In this document: positions 63,765 to 64,000 of the stretch, piece by piece | Position numbering within the stretch: the first letter of the stretch is position 1 | How the letters are laid out: each line of letters opens with the position of its first letter | Assembly: GCF_001610895.1 (NCBI RefSeq) | Contig: NZ_CP011273.1 | Location: 3,162,001-3,226,000, forward strand | Length of the DNA stretch: 64,000 nucleotides | Reading direction: 5' to 3' | Source: Planctomyces sp. SH-PL62 | GTDB taxonomy: Bacteria > Planctomycetota > Planctomycetia > Isosphaerales > Isosphaeraceae | The notes under the pieces: generated by a model | Told to the model about the DNA's origin: nothing | The model's database searches: none | The model's input: only the letters and a program-made list of their open reading frames with translations | Program-made: the position numbers and the translations under genes

Positions 63765-64000
63765 TCAGAAGAGTTCGCGGATCTCGCGGCAACCGAAGTC
63801 GACGAGCGGGAAGGGGCGTCCCGCCGGGCCGGGGAGCATGGCTTCCAGGTCCAGGCCCAGGCTGTGGAAGATCGTCGCGGCGACGTCGCCCGGTCCGACG
63901 GGGCGGTCCGCCGGCACGGCCCCGATGGGGTCGCTGGCCCCGACCACACGCCCCCCCTGGACGCCCCCCCCGGCGAAACCGACCGTGTAGCAGTTCGGCC
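63765..64000 (-). CDS. DUF1501 family protein, C-terminal end (partial)
   Basis: The frame is open through the right edge of the window, so the gene starts outside it. The visible 78 residues read CYTVGFAGGGVQGGRVVGAS, then DPIGAVPADRPVGPGDVAAT, IFHSLGLDLEAMLPGPAGRP and the end GCREIRELF. This is the typical C-terminus of DUF1501 (sulfatase-like fold) proteins, where GGxxGG and DVxATIxHxLG are recurrent. It heads the operon with the DUF1549/DUF1553 and cytochrome-WD40 genes. Confidence 0.88.
   Translation of the reverse strand, partial: PNCYTVGFAGGGVQGGRVVGASDPIGAVPADRPVGPGDVAATIFHSLGLDLEAMLPGPAGRPFPLVDFGCREIRELF

Overview
The window is a GC-rich bacterial chromosome segment that looks planctomycetal, most likely from the Isosphaeraceae (Paludisphaera/Singulisphaera-like). 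This is inferred from family content. It carries a cytochrome-domain WD40 protein, a DUF1549/DUF1553 protein and a DUF1501 protein in a row, giant surface proteins with an N-terminal LEPR-type motif, a PEP-CTERM protein, a dockerin-like C-terminus and very high third-position GC. No rRNA, tRNA or CRISPR array was found.

Layout. 1-2960: DUF4350 / MoxR / DUF58 operon. 2958-3247: a 290-bp IS630-type miniature element between convergent genes. 3245-16824 (minus): a surface module of a 3846-aa RTX/metzincin giant, a GT4 glycosyltransferase and a PEP-CTERM protein. 17200-19200: a decayed region with an IS3-type transposase remnant and a beta-propeller-like pseudogene. 19242-24916: a compact type VII secretion-like locus (WXG100-like protein, coiled-coil protein, small W-containing helical protein, membrane FtsK/EssC-like ATPase). 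24917-25747: noncoding, with a repeat element. 25748-30839: small membrane protein, THUMP-like methyltransferase, DusB, aldehyde dehydrogenase and an AT-richer orphan. 30931-38968 (minus): a BamE-like small protein, serA, a class V aminotransferase, hisI, and two TPR-type proteins, one with a SEC-C zinc motif. 39114-45506: S1/P1 nuclease, an overlooked 59-aa gene, sugar isomerase/epimerase, HAD phosphatase, TPR protein, Gfo/Idh/MocA oxidoreductase and a bile-acid-symporter-like carrier. 45704-51184 (minus): a 1508-aa delta-60/PQQ/cadherin-like/dockerin surface protein and an aquaglyceroporin. 51402-54596: an NTF2-like protein, then a ligase-associated MBL exonuclease and an ATP-dependent DNA ligase. 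54612-58163 (minus): a fused GltD/PyrK-like flavoprotein. 58279-64000 (minus): the planctomycete cytochrome/DUF1549/DUF1501 set, whose last member runs off the window.

How the genes work together. Three modules stand out. The RTX giant, the glycosyltransferase and the PEP-CTERM protein are co-directional and closely spaced, which suggests one glycosylated, exported surface layer. The WXG100-like and FtsK-like genes form a minimal type VII-like export cassette. The MBL exonuclease and ligase overlap by ATGA and form a DNA repair pair. The serA and aminotransferase genes probably act together in serine metabolism.

Sequence quality. Three genes (FtsK-like, its upstream coiled-coil gene and hisI) each become normal if one base is added to a C or G run of 6-7. 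I read these as probable homopolymer errors in the assembly, although real frameshifts cannot be excluded.
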